DNA of 64,000 nucleotides from CAZZBK01 sp964387325 (GCA_964387325.1 CAYLYE010000005.1:3186-67185), one strand, 5' to 3'; shown: positions 36,982 to 45,240, numbered from the stretch's first letter. The notes: generated by a model from the letters alone, not told the origin. A program made the numbers and translations.

Positions 36982-38532
36982 ATGAATACACTGTTACGCA
37001 TGCTCGGTTCGCCGCGACGTTGTTGCGATGGGCTCACCCGCCGCGAGACCCTCGCCGCCGGTGCGCTCACCTGCCTGGGCTCGACGTTCAACCTCGAAAC
37101 GTTGCTCGCCGCCGAGCAGTCCGGCCAACTCCGCCAGGGTAAAGCCAAGAACGTGATCGTGCTGTATCTGCTGGGCGGCGCCGCCACGCAAGATATGTAC
37201 GATCTCAAGCCCTCGGCCCCCTCGGGCATCCGGAGCGAGTTCGCGCCCATCAGCACCTCGACCACCGGCATTCAGGTCTGCGAGCATCTCCCCAAGACCG
37301 CCCGCTGGATGCACCGCACGGCGCTCATTCGCTCGCTCAATCACAAGGCGGGCTGTCATAATTGCCTGCCGAGCTACTCGGGCTACGAGGTTTCGCCCCT
37401 CGACCAGCATCCGCGCGACACCGACCCGCCCAGCATGGGTTCGATCTGCGAGTACTTATTTAAGGATGCGCAGCAAAAAAGCCTAGGCGAGCAACGCGAA
37501 GCCGGCCAATACCGGGCTTCCGCTGGTCGCCCTGGTTCATTAACCGAGCAGTCGTCAATAAATACTAAGACCTCGGGCGAGGATCTGCCCGCCTATGTGT
37601 ATATGCCCAACTGGTTGGGCTGGGGGCAGGCGTTTCGCCGCGCCGGGCCGTATGGCGGCTTCCTCGGCAAACGCTACGATGCCTTCACGACCGAGTGCAA
37701 TCCAACCGTCGACGAAGGGGTCAAACCCGTTGCGGGCAAACCGGCCACCGTGCGCGGCGTGCCCCTGTTGCCTCACAGTGCCTTGCCCCCTGAGATCACG
37801 GTCGATCGACTGGACCGCCGCAAGAGTTTGCTGCGGCAGATCGACGAGGGCTACCGGCAACTGGATCAAAGCGGCGAACTCGCTCGCTACAACGATATTC
37901 AGCAGCGGGCGCTCGGCGTGCTGGGCGCCTCGAAGCTCGCCGACGCCTTTAATCTGGCCAAGGAGTCGGCCCAGTTGGTCGAGCGTTATGGCAACTCGCT
38001 CTTTGGTAACAGCGCCTTGGTAGCCCGACGGTTGGTCGAGCGCGGCGTGCGATTTGTGAACGTGACGTTTGACCTGTACCACACCGCTCCCGGCTTGCTC
38101 GACTACGACGCCTGGGACACGCATCGCAACAACTTCAGCATCCTGAAAGAGAACAAGCTGCCGGTGTTCGATCAGGTGTACTCGGCCTTGCTCGAGGACC
38201 TCGACGCGCGTGGCATGCTCGACGAGACACTCGTGGTTGTCACGAGCGAGATGGGCCGCACGCCGAAGGTGAACGGCAACGGCGGCCGCGACCATTGGAC
38301 GTACTGCTACGGTAGCATGTTCGCCGGCGCTGGGGTGAAAGGGGGCGCGGTCGTTGGCGCATCGGATGACACCGCCGCGTATGTGAAAGATCGCCCCGTG
38401 AGCACGACCGAGTTGTGTGCCACGGTGTACGAGTTGCTTGGCATCAGTCCCGAGTTCCGTGTTCCCGACCGTTTCGGCCGCCCGCACCCGATCGGGATGG
38501 GCGCCGAGCCGATCCGCGAATTGCTGGCGTAG
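36982..38532 (+). CDS. DUF1501 protein with an inserted palindromic segment
   Basis: A 516-residue member of the DUF1501 family. GAGGAGG lies 7 bp upstream of ATG 36982. A twin-arginine-like N-terminus (TRRETLAAGAL) points to export. Family blocks are VIVLYLLGGAATQDMYDLKP, LPAYVYMPNWLGWGQAFRRAGPYGGFLGKRYDA, DYDAWDTHRNNFSILKENKLPVFDQ and VTSEMGRTPKVN, with the alkaline phosphatase-like metal residues. Between CEYLF and DLPAYVYMP sit about 30 extra, low-complexity residues encoded by an imperfect palindrome (37485-37533). The frame is kept, so the protein is full length. DUF1501 proteins usually pair with PSD1-type proteins; no partner is adjacent here. Confidence 0.9.
   Translation: MNTLLRMLGSPRRCCDGLTRRETLAAGALTCLGSTFNLETLLAAEQSGQLRQGKAKNVIVLYLLGGAATQDMYDLKPSAPSGIRSEFAPISTSTTGIQVCEHLPKTARWMHRTALIRSLNHKAGCHNCLPSYSGYEVSPLDQHPRDTDPPSMGSICEYLFKDAQQKSLGEQREAGQYRASAGRPGSLTEQSSINTKTSGEDLPAYVYMPNWLGWGQAFRRAGPYGGFLGKRYDAFTTECNPTVDEGVKPVAGKPATVRGVPLLPHSALPPEITVDRLDRRKSLLRQIDEGYRQLDQSGELARYNDIQQRALGVLGASKLADAFNLAKESAQLVERYGNSLFGNSALVARRLVERGVRFVNVTFDLYHTAPGLLDYDAWDTHRNNFSILKENKLPVFDQVYSALLEDLDARGMLDETLVVVTSEMGRTPKVNGNGGRDHWTYCYGSMFAGAGVKGGAVVGASDDTAAYVKDRPVSTTELCATVYELLGISPEFRVPDRFGRPHPIGMGAEPIRELLA
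37485..37533. repeat. Imperfect palindromic element inside the DUF1501 gene
   Basis: The left arm at 37485-37505 (AGGCGAGCAACGCGAAGCC plus GG) and the right arm at 37512-37533 (rc AGGGCGACCAGCGGAAGCC plus CGG) pair over ~21 bp around CCAATA. The related run AAGCC/GGCTT-with-CGAGC resembles small palindromic repeats I recall as inserted in planctomycete ORFs ('SAGASPSR'-type). It lies exactly where this protein has residues not expected in the family. Confidence 0.65.
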
Positions 38533-38552
38533 GTCATCAAGCTCGCCCCGGC

Positions 38553-38571
38553 AAGCTGCCTTTTGGAAAAC
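38553..38571 (+). repeat. Left terminal inverted repeat of the island
   Basis: AAGCTGCCTTTTGGAAAAC. It abuts the direct repeat GCCCCGGC at 38545-38552 and mirrors the right end with two mismatches. Confidence 0.72.
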
Positions 38572-38861
38572 ACGAAAACGGGTCGCCAACGGTAGGAAAT
38601 ATCTCCACCCGATCCAGGATCGACTTAGGCTGGTTGGCAGACTTCGTTTCACTGTAGCGGAAGTGGCACTCAATCTTCTCGACCACCCCCTTCAAGGCTT
38701 CTGCCTTCCTGCGATGGTCGGCTCCTGCCATCGCCTTACTATTTGCCCCGAGGGCCGTCCGTAATCCGTCATTGTTCAGGCTACGGTCAATGTACCAAAA
38801 CCAACCACCATGCCCAGCCCCTTTTGTGGTAGGGGTTTACGGCGGCGACTACAAAAATTAT

Positions 38862-38890
38862 TTGACCTGTATTGTACAACCGTATAGTAT
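38862..38890 (+). promoter_or_regulatory. Sigma-70-like promoter of the island genes
   Basis: TTGACC (38862-38867), 17 bp, TAGTAT (38885-38890), 43 bp before the first cargo gene; alternatively TATAGT (38883-38888) with a 15-bp spacer. The palindrome TTGTACAA (38873-38880) lies in the spacer and could be an operator. The rest of 38572-38861 contains no supported gene. Confidence 0.55.
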
Positions 38891-38933
38891 TTGGAGATAC
38901 ACTTCGCCAACGGACTAAGCGAGGGGCAGTGTC

Positions 38934-39731
38934 GTGCCTTCAACTGACGTTCTAAGGATTATCTACTCATTGCTGCCAGGCTTCCTGGCAGCGTGGATTT
39001 TCTACGGCCTCACCGCTCATCCTCGCAAGGATATGTTCGAGCGGATCGTTCAGGCACTCATCTTCACAGCACTGGTGAACGTGATTGTCTATCCAATCAA
39101 GTTGATTCTGATCTCGATCCACCGGCACACTGGATTCTCCATTGATTGTTGGACCGACGAAACTCAGTTGCTTTGGTCCGTCGTCGTGGCGATTCCGATG
39201 GGTTTGTTGTTCGCAGGTTGGGCAAACAACAACACTGTTCATCGTTGGGTTGGTAATAGAAAGCTGAACCCGTTCAAGTCATACGCCAACGAACAAGAAA
39301 AGCATGAGTGTTGGGAGTGGACAAAGCGTACTTCGTTTCCGTCAGAATGGTTCAGTTCACTGAACCGAGGACGACGGGAAGTTATTCTTCATCTTGAAGA
39401 TCGCAGAAGAATTATCGGCTGGCCCTATGAATGGCCGGACCAACCAGATAGCGGACATTTTGTTCTCCAGGATGCCGCATGGATGCTCCCTTCCAATGAG
39501 TTGGCACCACTACATTGCGTGGAGGTATTTCTTGTCCCTGCAAAATGTGTGGCTTTCGTAGAGATAATGAGGACTCAGGAAGAAATAGAAAAACGTGTGT
39601 CTGCTGATGATGTGAAAAATGTGGAAACAGTATTGGTAGCATTACAAAAGGAGGAGTGCGATGGGAAGCAAGGAACCACAACCGAGACCTGTGGGAGTGG
39701 ACAAGAGGCCCCAGGGCCAAGCATCCGTTAA
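38934..39731 (+). CDS. DUF6338-like membrane protein
   Basis: 265 residues from GTG 38934, which lies 7 bp behind GAGGGG. Three hydrophobic segments occupy the N-terminal half: ~7-27 (YSLLPGFLAAWIFYGL), ~38-60 and ~80-97. A cytosolic C-terminal domain follows, with WPYEWPDQPDSGHFVLQDAAWML, a Trp/Pro-rich block that fits DUF6338. The last 25 residues are polar and overlap the next gene in another frame by 71 bp. DUF6338 has no assigned activity. It is the first gene of a four-gene cassette within the island; a membrane-anchored sensor or effector is an inference from layout only. Confidence 0.78.
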   Translation: MPSTDVLRIIYSLLPGFLAAWIFYGLTAHPRKDMFERIVQALIFTALVNVIVYPIKLILISIHRHTGFSIDCWTDETQLLWSVVVAIPMGLLFAGWANNNTVHRWVGNRKLNPFKSYANEQEKHECWEWTKRTSFPSEWFSSLNRGRREVILHLEDRRRIIGWPYEWPDQPDSGHFVLQDAAWMLPSNELAPLHCVEVFLVPAKCVAFVEIMRTQEEIEKRVSADDVKNVETVLVALQKEECDGKQGTTTETCGSGQEAPGPSIR

Positions 39732-39804
39732 TGGCGAACGAAATCAATCTGGCGTGAATGTTCGACCAGTTTCACCACCGCCACCACCACCACCGAAGAA
39801 ATAG
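39661..39804 (+). CDS. Small protein A of the cassette (47 aa) with poly-proline tail
   Basis: A 47-codon gene starting at ATG 39661, 6 bp behind a perfect AGGAGG (39649-39654). It overlaps the 3' end of the DUF6338-like gene in a different frame. The product is hydrophilic and disordered, and ends SVNGERNQSGVNVRPVSPPP followed by PPPPKK. This tail is shared with the next small protein (SLNGSRPQSQSA-RPVSPPP...). The strong ribosome-binding site and the shared tail make it very unlikely to be a chance frame. Confidence 0.75.
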   Translation: MGSKEPQPRPVGVDKRPQGQASVNGERNQSGVNVRPVSPPPPPPPKK

Positions 39805-39816
39805 GAGTGAAGCAAG

Positions 39817-40044
39817 ATGTCTGATGCACCAAAGCAGCCAGCAGCAAGCAGTGAAGACGAAGTACGCCTACAGTTCAGTCTCAATGGAGATCGGCCAGGT
39901 TTTGAACTCGTGTCGGAAATCGGCAGTATGAATGGCATTTCCCCGGATCGAATGCAAAGTGAGCAGCGAAGTCTCAACGGCTCCCGGCCACAAAGTCAAT
40001 CAGCTCGACCAGTATCGCCACCACCGCCACCACCGCCGAAGTAA
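39817..40044 (+). CDS. Small protein B of the cassette (75 aa) with Ser-Asn-Gly repeats and poly-proline tail
   Basis: ATG 39817 lies 9 bp behind AGGAG and 12 bp after small protein A. The 75 residues contain three spaced copies of a short motif: SLNGDRPG, SMNGISPDR and SLNGSRPQ. The C-terminus RPVSPPPPPPPK is the same as in small protein A. The N-terminal 30 residues (MSDAPKQPAASSEDEVRLQF) have no counterpart there. Nothing in it suggests an enzyme. The tail could be a docking peptide for another component, such as the DUF6338 cytosolic domain or the DUF6602-like protein, or a C-terminal tag read by a partner (inference). Confidence 0.75.
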   Translation: MSDAPKQPAASSEDEVRLQFSLNGDRPGFELVSEIGSMNGISPDRMQSEQRSLNGSRPQSQSARPVSPPPPPPPK

Positions 40045-40106
40045 CAAATTAGGTCTGTGGCCGAGAAGCACTAGAAATACGAATTTTTTGCCCAATGGAT
40101 TAAGCG

Positions 40107-40874
40107 ATGCAAGGATACGAGCGTCACAATTTTGATGGATACCTTCGTTCGTTTTCCAACGAACTTAATGTTACAAAAGATCGTGTGCGTCAACTCGTAA
40201 GGCATTGGCCTACCGATGGCCATTTCAAAGAGGGGGTGCTTAGACAGTTCTTGAGAAGGCATTTACCGGAATCGGTTCTTGTTGGAACTGGATTCGTCGT
40301 TAATTCCTTTGGCCCTTCCGGTGAGATCGATGTTCTTGTTGTGGACAAGAACAAGCCGACTCTATTCAAAGATGGTGAATTACTTATTGTCACGCCGGAA
40401 TCCGTGAAGGTCGTTCTTGAAGTAAAAACAAGCCTCAGAGGGCCTAGTGAAGTCTCAGACGCTCTCGAACAACTGGCCGAACGAAAGGCTGTCGTCACTC
40501 GTCATGTTGAATGCCAGAACGTACTCGCTGGATTGTTCGTCTACGATGGCGACGATGACCGGCACAAGACGATTCTTGAGTCACTTCGAGATGCGTCACA
40601 GATTATCGATCTTGTCAGTTACGGTCAGGATACCTTCGTAAAATACTTCAAACCAAGAGGAGACGGTGGACAGCAAACTCCTGACAATGCGTGGCATTCC
40701 TTTGATGTGCAGGGGCTTGCCCCCGCCAATTTTATTGCGAGCATCATTGAGCGTGTTGTTCCAAATGGCCAAGACTGTGGTTCATTTGCTTGGTTTCATC
40801 CGATTGATAATTCCAACCGGCGATCCTTTGTTCAGCGACATCCGAATTCACTAGTGTCCGATTTCAATCCGTGA
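40107..40874 (+). CDS. DUF6602-like protein with possible PD-(D/E)XK nuclease core
   Basis: 255 soluble residues. The block VTKDRVRQLVRHWPTDGHFKEGVLRQFLRRHLPESVLVGTGF and the following EIDVLVVDKNKPTLFKDGEL fit DUF6602. An Asp on one strand (Asp75 in GEIDVLVV) and Glu105-Val-Lys107 on the next (VVLEVKTSL) give the D...ExK pattern of PD-(D/E)XK nucleases, with a helix carrying a conserved Glu before them. I infer a restriction-like fold, possibly acting on nucleic acid; catalytic activity is unproven. It is the last gene of the island cassette. Its start has only a weak GGAT upstream, so it may be translated less than the small proteins. Confidence 0.75.
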   Translation: MQGYERHNFDGYLRSFSNELNVTKDRVRQLVRHWPTDGHFKEGVLRQFLRRHLPESVLVGTGFVVNSFGPSGEIDVLVVDKNKPTLFKDGELLIVTPESVKVVLEVKTSLRGPSEVSDALEQLAERKAVVTRHVECQNVLAGLFVYDGDDDRHKTILESLRDASQIIDLVSYGQDTFVKYFKPRGDGGQQTPDNAWHSFDVQGLAPANFIASIIERVVPNGQDCGSFAWFHPIDNSNRRSFVQRHPNSLVSDFNP

Positions 40875-41085
40875 GATCAGCATTATAATCCTGCCATCTA
40901 TGGAGGCCCGGACTCCCTTGCACTGTGCTTTCCGCTAGACAAGGCTCTTACTCATTTGCAATTTGCCAACCGCCTTTCGGCAGCCTTCGCCACCCTCGCA
41001 GCCGTGGCGACCTTCGCTGCCACGGCCCACGGCGACCCAATTCTGACAGCAATTTCAACCCCTTGAAAACGCCCGGTAAAACGCC
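40875..41085. other. Right non-coding part of the island
   Basis: No gene. A perfect 8-bp stem GCCGTGGC (41001-41008) / GCCACGGC (41019-41026) lies 127 bp after the last cargo gene but has no T-run. Confidence 0.4.
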
Positions 41086-41104
41086 GTTTTCCAAAAGGAA
41101 GCTG
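41086..41104 (-). repeat. Right terminal inverted repeat of the island
   Basis: GTTTTCCAAAAGGAAGCTG on the plus strand, directly followed by GCCCCGGC (41105-41112), the second copy of the 8-bp direct repeat. Confidence 0.72.
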
Positions 41105-41112
41105 GCCCCGGC

Positions 41113-41442
41113 AGAGTGCATGTAGCGGCTTCATGGGCAACAATGACTCGAGGTTCCTGGCTGGTCCAGAACCAAGCCTCTCCTGACTCAATGCCCATTG
41201 TGCCTGTCCGCGTTTCGTCGGCAGAGTCTCGATCTGGGCGAACGTAAAAATCTTCGTGGCCGGTTTGCAATCTCAAGAGTTGGCCGTCATCAATGCGTTT
41301 GAGGTGTTACCCACCCAACCGGTGGGATTGGGGTCGTAACGGTCGTAGCAGCCAGGCTAGGGCTTTGACGGCACGCACTAAGCTGTTTACAGTAAATAGG
41401 TTGTTTCAATTCGTCCGCTCTCCGATCGAAGGGTTGTTGCTC
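41113..41442. other. Region between the island and argH
   Basis: No supported gene. A 73-codon minus-strand frame (41055-41276) crosses the island end and is probably chance. An upstream in-frame ATG of argH at 41293 lies here but encodes residues foreign to the family. Confidence 0.4.
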
Positions 41443-42828
41443 GTGGCCGCCAAAGCGTGGGAAGGTGTGTTCAACCAGTCCACCGACCAACGGGTCGAGC
41501 AGTTCAGCGAGAGCATTAGCTTCGATCGCCGGCTCTACGAGCAAGATATTCGCGGTTCGATTGCCCACGCTCATATGCTTGCCCAGGTTGGCCTCATCTC
41601 GGCCGACGAGTGCCAACAGATCGAGCAGGGGTTGCTCGTCATCCGCCAAGAAATTGAGCAGGGGAGCTTTCCCTTCCGCATCGAGCTCGAAGATATCCAC
41701 ATGCACATCGAGCGGGCGCTGATCGAGCGGATCGGCGACACGGGTCGAAAACTGCACACCGCCCGCAGCCGTAACGATCAGGTCTCGACCGACTTACGGC
41801 TGTGGGTTCGCGAGGCCATCGATCTCATCGATGCACGACTTCTCGACTTACAGCGTTCGTTTGTCGGCCGCTGCCAGCGCGATCGGGACGTGATTTTGCC
41901 CGGCTACACACACATGCAGCGGGCCCAACCGGTGCTCGCGCCGCACTACTGGCTCGCCTACTGCGAAAAATTCGCCCGCGATCGAACGCGGCTGGCCGAC
42001 TGTCGCCGCCGCGCGAATGTGCTCAGTCTTGGGGCAGCCGCCCTCGCGGGCACCAGTCTGCCGATCGATCGCCATGCGGTGGCCAGCTCGTTGGGCTTCG
42101 AGAGTGTCGCCGCCAACAGCATCGATGTCTCGAGCGACCGGGACTTTGTCGTCGAGTTTGCCTTTGTTCTGTCGCTCATCGCCGAACACCTCAGCACTTG
42201 GGCCGAGGAGTGGATCCTGTGGTCGACGACCGAGTTCAACTTTCTCAAGCTGCCGCAGGCGTTTTGCACCGGCTCGTCGATCATGCCGCAGAAGGTGAAC
42301 CCCGACGTGCTCGAGTTGACTCGGGGCAAAACTGCGCGCGTGGTCGGCAATCTGACTCGGCTGCTGGTGCTCATCAAAGGCTTGCCGTTGGCGTACAACC
42401 GCGACTTGCAAGAAGACAAGGAGCCGGTGTTCGACAGCTTCGACACGGTGCGCATGTGCCTCGAACTCGCCGCGCCGCTGGTCGCTCAGGCCGAGCTCAA
42501 TCGCGCCGCGATTGCCGAGCGGCTCGAAGCCGGGCACCTCGACGCGACGACGCTGATGGAGTGGTTCATTCAGCGTGGCGTCCCGCAGCGCTCGGCACAT
42601 GAGATGGTCGGTAAATTGGTGCGCACGGCGCTCGATCGAGGTTGTCGGCTCAACGAGCTGTCGCTCGCCGACTTCCGCGGCGCGTATGAGTCGATCGACG
42701 AAAGTGTGTATCAGGTGCTCGGCGTGCGCAACGCAGTCGAGCGGTTTGTGAGTTATGGTTCGACCGCGCCTGCCGAGGTCGACAAGCAGATTGCTTGTTG
42801 GAAAGATTTAGTTGCCGTGCATTCATGA
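41443..42828 (+). CDS. argH: Argininosuccinate lyase
   Basis: 461 residues from GTG 41443, with GAAGGG 9 bp upstream; this gives the normal family length and puts KAWEGVFNQSTDQRVEQFSE at the N-terminus. Fumarase/aspartase-superfamily landmarks are IELEDIHMHIERALIE, LHTARSRNDQVSTDLRLW, PGYTHMQRAQPV (catalytic His) and the mobile loop GSSIMPQKVNPD with the catalytic Ser. It splits argininosuccinate into arginine and fumarate. The gene stands alone, without other arg genes nearby. Confidence 0.97.
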   Translation: MAAKAWEGVFNQSTDQRVEQFSESISFDRRLYEQDIRGSIAHAHMLAQVGLISADECQQIEQGLLVIRQEIEQGSFPFRIELEDIHMHIERALIERIGDTGRKLHTARSRNDQVSTDLRLWVREAIDLIDARLLDLQRSFVGRCQRDRDVILPGYTHMQRAQPVLAPHYWLAYCEKFARDRTRLADCRRRANVLSLGAAALAGTSLPIDRHAVASSLGFESVAANSIDVSSDRDFVVEFAFVLSLIAEHLSTWAEEWILWSTTEFNFLKLPQAFCTGSSIMPQKVNPDVLELTRGKTARVVGNLTRLLVLIKGLPLAYNRDLQEDKEPVFDSFDTVRMCLELAAPLVAQAELNRAAIAERLEAGHLDATTLMEWFIQRGVPQRSAHEMVGKLVRTALDRGCRLNELSLADFRGAYESIDESVYQVLGVRNAVERFVSYGSTAPAEVDKQIACWKDLVAVHS

Positions 42829-42908
42829 GGATCACGCATCAACAGGATACGGGGCGACGCGGCCTGGATGGGTCGCTGTCGCCCGCTGCCGAAATTGAGA
42901 ACCTCAGT

Positions 42909-45137
42909 ATGTCACGAGTGATGCATGCCGTCTGGGCCGCGATCGTTTGGTCGTGCGTGGTGAGTGTCGGCTCGGCTCAAGAGCCAGCCGACGTCCCGTT
43001 GCCCGTGCTCCCACCGGCGCGCGATCCGGTCGTGCGCGTGCTGCTCGAACGCCCCCCGCAAACCCCCTCGGGCTTGGCCCGATTGGTGAACACGTTCATC
43101 GATCTGAACGAGGCACCCTACGCCGCGGCGTCGCTCAAAAAATTGCTCGACATGCAGTTGGATGAGGACAAGTTCGTGGCCTTGTATCGCGAGCTGGGTT
43201 CGGCATTCTTTTTGAAGATTTCGCGCAACGAGGTGTTAGCCCCGTGGGGCAAACCGCTTTCCGAGGCGGCGATCGGCGCATTCGAGCGTCGCGTGAAGGA
43301 CCCCGAGCGGATCGCCGCACATATCGAGCAACTGGCCAATCCAGCCAAAACCGTTCGAGCCACGGCGATTCGTGAGTTGCAGTTGGGACATGCCGTTGCC
43401 GTGTCAGCGCTCATCGCCACGCTAGCCGACGACAGCAAGATCGACTACCACCGCGGCGTTCAAGAAGCACTGATCGTCTTGGGAAGCGAATCGTTCGAGC
43501 CTCTCTCTTCGCTCGCAGCCACGGCCGGCGATTCGATCAAGGTGCGGGCCGTCGAGACGCTTGCGCGCCTCGATCACCCCGATACCGTGCTGTACGCGCT
43601 CGCGCCGGCCTTTTCGCCCAAGGCCTCGGCCGAGGTCCGCGCCGCCACGCGACGCGCCGTCCCGCAACTCGAACAGCTCACGAGCGGTCAAGCTGCCGGC
43701 AAACTGTATCTGGTCGCGCGTGAATTTGTCAGCGGACAACGCAAGCTCGACAGCGACGCCGAGGGGCGATCAGCCATTTTGCGCTGGGACGCCGAGAACG
43801 CGCAACTGGTCGTCGATCAGCTCCCCGCACGCATCGCCGCGCTGCAACAGGCGTCGCGGTTCGCCGATCAAGCGCGGCAAATTCTGCCCGACAGCGCCGA
43901 GATCCGCAAATTCTACTGGACGACGCGCATCCAGACGGCCGCGACTCTCTATGGCATTGATCAACCCTGGCCCGAGAGCGAAGCGGCAACGATTGCCTCG
44001 TTGCGCGAGGCGGGCGAGTCAGGCCTGAACGAACTGCTGCACTCGGCACTCGCCGACGATCGGGCTGACCTGGCCGTGGTCGCTTTGCGGCTGCTGGGCG
44101 AGGTGGGATCGGCCCAGGCGTTGCACCGGCTCGACGCCAACACCTCGCTGCTCGTGCAAGCCATGCGCCATCGAAACCCTCGCATTCGCTTCGCCGCTTT
44201 GCAAACCTTGGCAGCTTGGCAGCCTCAGGATCGTTTTCCAGGCGACAGTTTTGTGGTCGAGGCGGTCCGTTCGCTCATCGCCACGCAAGGCTCGCCCCGA
44301 GCGTTGGTCGTCGACCCGCGTCCGGTGACGGCGCAAAATCGCGTGGGCGTACTCATGCAACTCGGCTTGGAGACTCACACGGCCACCGATGCGCGGAGCG
44401 CGATGCAGATGCTTGCCAAGTCGGCTGATTACGAGTTGGTGGTGGTCGACATCCTGGTGGCGGCTCCTAGTTCCGGCCTGTTCTTGAACTCGCTCCGGCG
44501 AGACAATCGGACCGCACACATTCCGTTGGCGATCGTAGCCGACGACGCGCAGCGCGAGCTGGCCACGGCCTTGGCGCGGCGGATTGAGCTGGCCGAGGTT
44601 TACGAACCGTCGAGCAGCTTGACGGCCGACGCGAACTTTTTTCGCGCGTTGTTTAATGCACATGGTATGAACATCGTGCCTCCGCCGCTCCGTTTGCAGC
44701 AGGCCAAGTGGACGCTCGAATGGTTACAGTCGCTCGATCGTGCCACGCGGAGCCGTTATGGCTGGCGACAACTCGAGTCAACGCTGATCGACGCCACGCT
44801 CGTGAGCGACCTGGCCCCCGCCGCGTTCACGCTACTAGCCGACCTGGGGTCGGCACCCGCCCAGCGGCAGCTCGTCGAGATCGCCAGCTCACTCACGCAG
44901 CCGCTCGAATTACGTCGCGCCGCGGCCGACGCCTTTGCCGCGAGCGTCAAGCAATCGGGCATTATGCTTACGCGGAGCGAGATGCTGCGGCAATACGACC
45001 GCTATAACGACAGCGAACGACAACCTCGAGACGTGCAGCAAGTGCTCGCGTCGATTCTCGATACCCTGGAGCGAACCGGCCAGCAGGCGGAGCCGGCGAA
45101 TGCTTCAGCCCCCGTTCAACAGGAGCCGCCGCGTTAA
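42909..45137 (+). CDS. Exported HEAT-repeat protein with an embedded receiver-like domain
   Basis: 742 residues from ATG 42909; the Sec signal is MSRVMHAVWAAIVWSCVVSVGSAQ with cleavage after SAQ. Most of the protein is alpha-solenoid with HEAT-like units (VRATAIRELQLGHAVAVSALIATL, IRFAALQTLAAWQP). Residues ~455-565 depart from this and read like a CheY-type receiver: RALVVDPRPVTAQNRVGVLM, ELVVVDILVAAPSSGLFLNSLR (candidate acceptor Asp) and IPLAIVADDAQ. An exported receiver cannot be phosphorylated by ATP-dependent kinases in the usual way, so it probably serves as a binding fold. A sigma-54 activator gene follows 103 bp later. Confidence 0.82.
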   Translation: MSRVMHAVWAAIVWSCVVSVGSAQEPADVPLPVLPPARDPVVRVLLERPPQTPSGLARLVNTFIDLNEAPYAAASLKKLLDMQLDEDKFVALYRELGSAFFLKISRNEVLAPWGKPLSEAAIGAFERRVKDPERIAAHIEQLANPAKTVRATAIRELQLGHAVAVSALIATLADDSKIDYHRGVQEALIVLGSESFEPLSSLAATAGDSIKVRAVETLARLDHPDTVLYALAPAFSPKASAEVRAATRRAVPQLEQLTSGQAAGKLYLVAREFVSGQRKLDSDAEGRSAILRWDAENAQLVVDQLPARIAALQQASRFADQARQILPDSAEIRKFYWTTRIQTAATLYGIDQPWPESEAATIASLREAGESGLNELLHSALADDRADLAVVALRLLGEVGSAQALHRLDANTSLLVQAMRHRNPRIRFAALQTLAAWQPQDRFPGDSFVVEAVRSLIATQGSPRALVVDPRPVTAQNRVGVLMQLGLETHTATDARSAMQMLAKSADYELVVVDILVAAPSSGLFLNSLRRDNRTAHIPLAIVADDAQRELATALARRIELAEVYEPSSSLTADANFFRALFNAHGMNIVPPPLRLQQAKWTLEWLQSLDRATRSRYGWRQLESTLIDATLVSDLAPAAFTLLADLGSAPAQRQLVEIASSLTQPLELRRAAADAFAASVKQSGIMLTRSEMLRQYDRYNDSERQPRDVQQVLASILDTLERTGQQAEPANASAPVQQEPPR

Positions 45138-45240
45138 AGTCCGGGTGCTTGTCACGACGTATTGAAGCATTGACCTCCGGGGTTTTCGCCCTAGGGACAA
45201 TCGATCGCGTGACGTGCTCGAGTAAGACGCGTTTAAGGAT

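Larger units (their letters stand above)
38545..41112. mobile_element. Putative transposon-like island: 8-bp direct repeats, 19-bp TIRs, four cargo genes, no transposase
   Basis: GCCCCGGC occurs at 38545-38552 and again at 41105-41112 in the same orientation. Directly inside are the terminal inverted repeats AAGCTGCCTTTTGGAAAAC (38553-38571) and, on the opposite strand, CAGCTTCCTTTTGGAAAAC (41086-41104), which match at 17 of 19 positions. The enclosed 2552 bp have visibly lower GC than both flanks and hold four plus-strand genes with an own promoter-like sequence. The left end sits 12 bp behind the DUF1501 stop, so the host gene is spared. There is no transposase or integrase, so movement would have to be in trans. 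The structure is read directly; mobility is inferred. Confidence 0.72.

Noticed and set aside
39740..40044. CCACCG-type repeats as mere microsatellites
   Set aside because: The shared residues before the proline run and the separate good start sites show that both tails are maintained as protein sequence.
41055..41276. 73-codon minus-strand frame across the right end of the island
   Set aside because: It spans the island boundary, so it can hardly be a native gene; no start signal or family.
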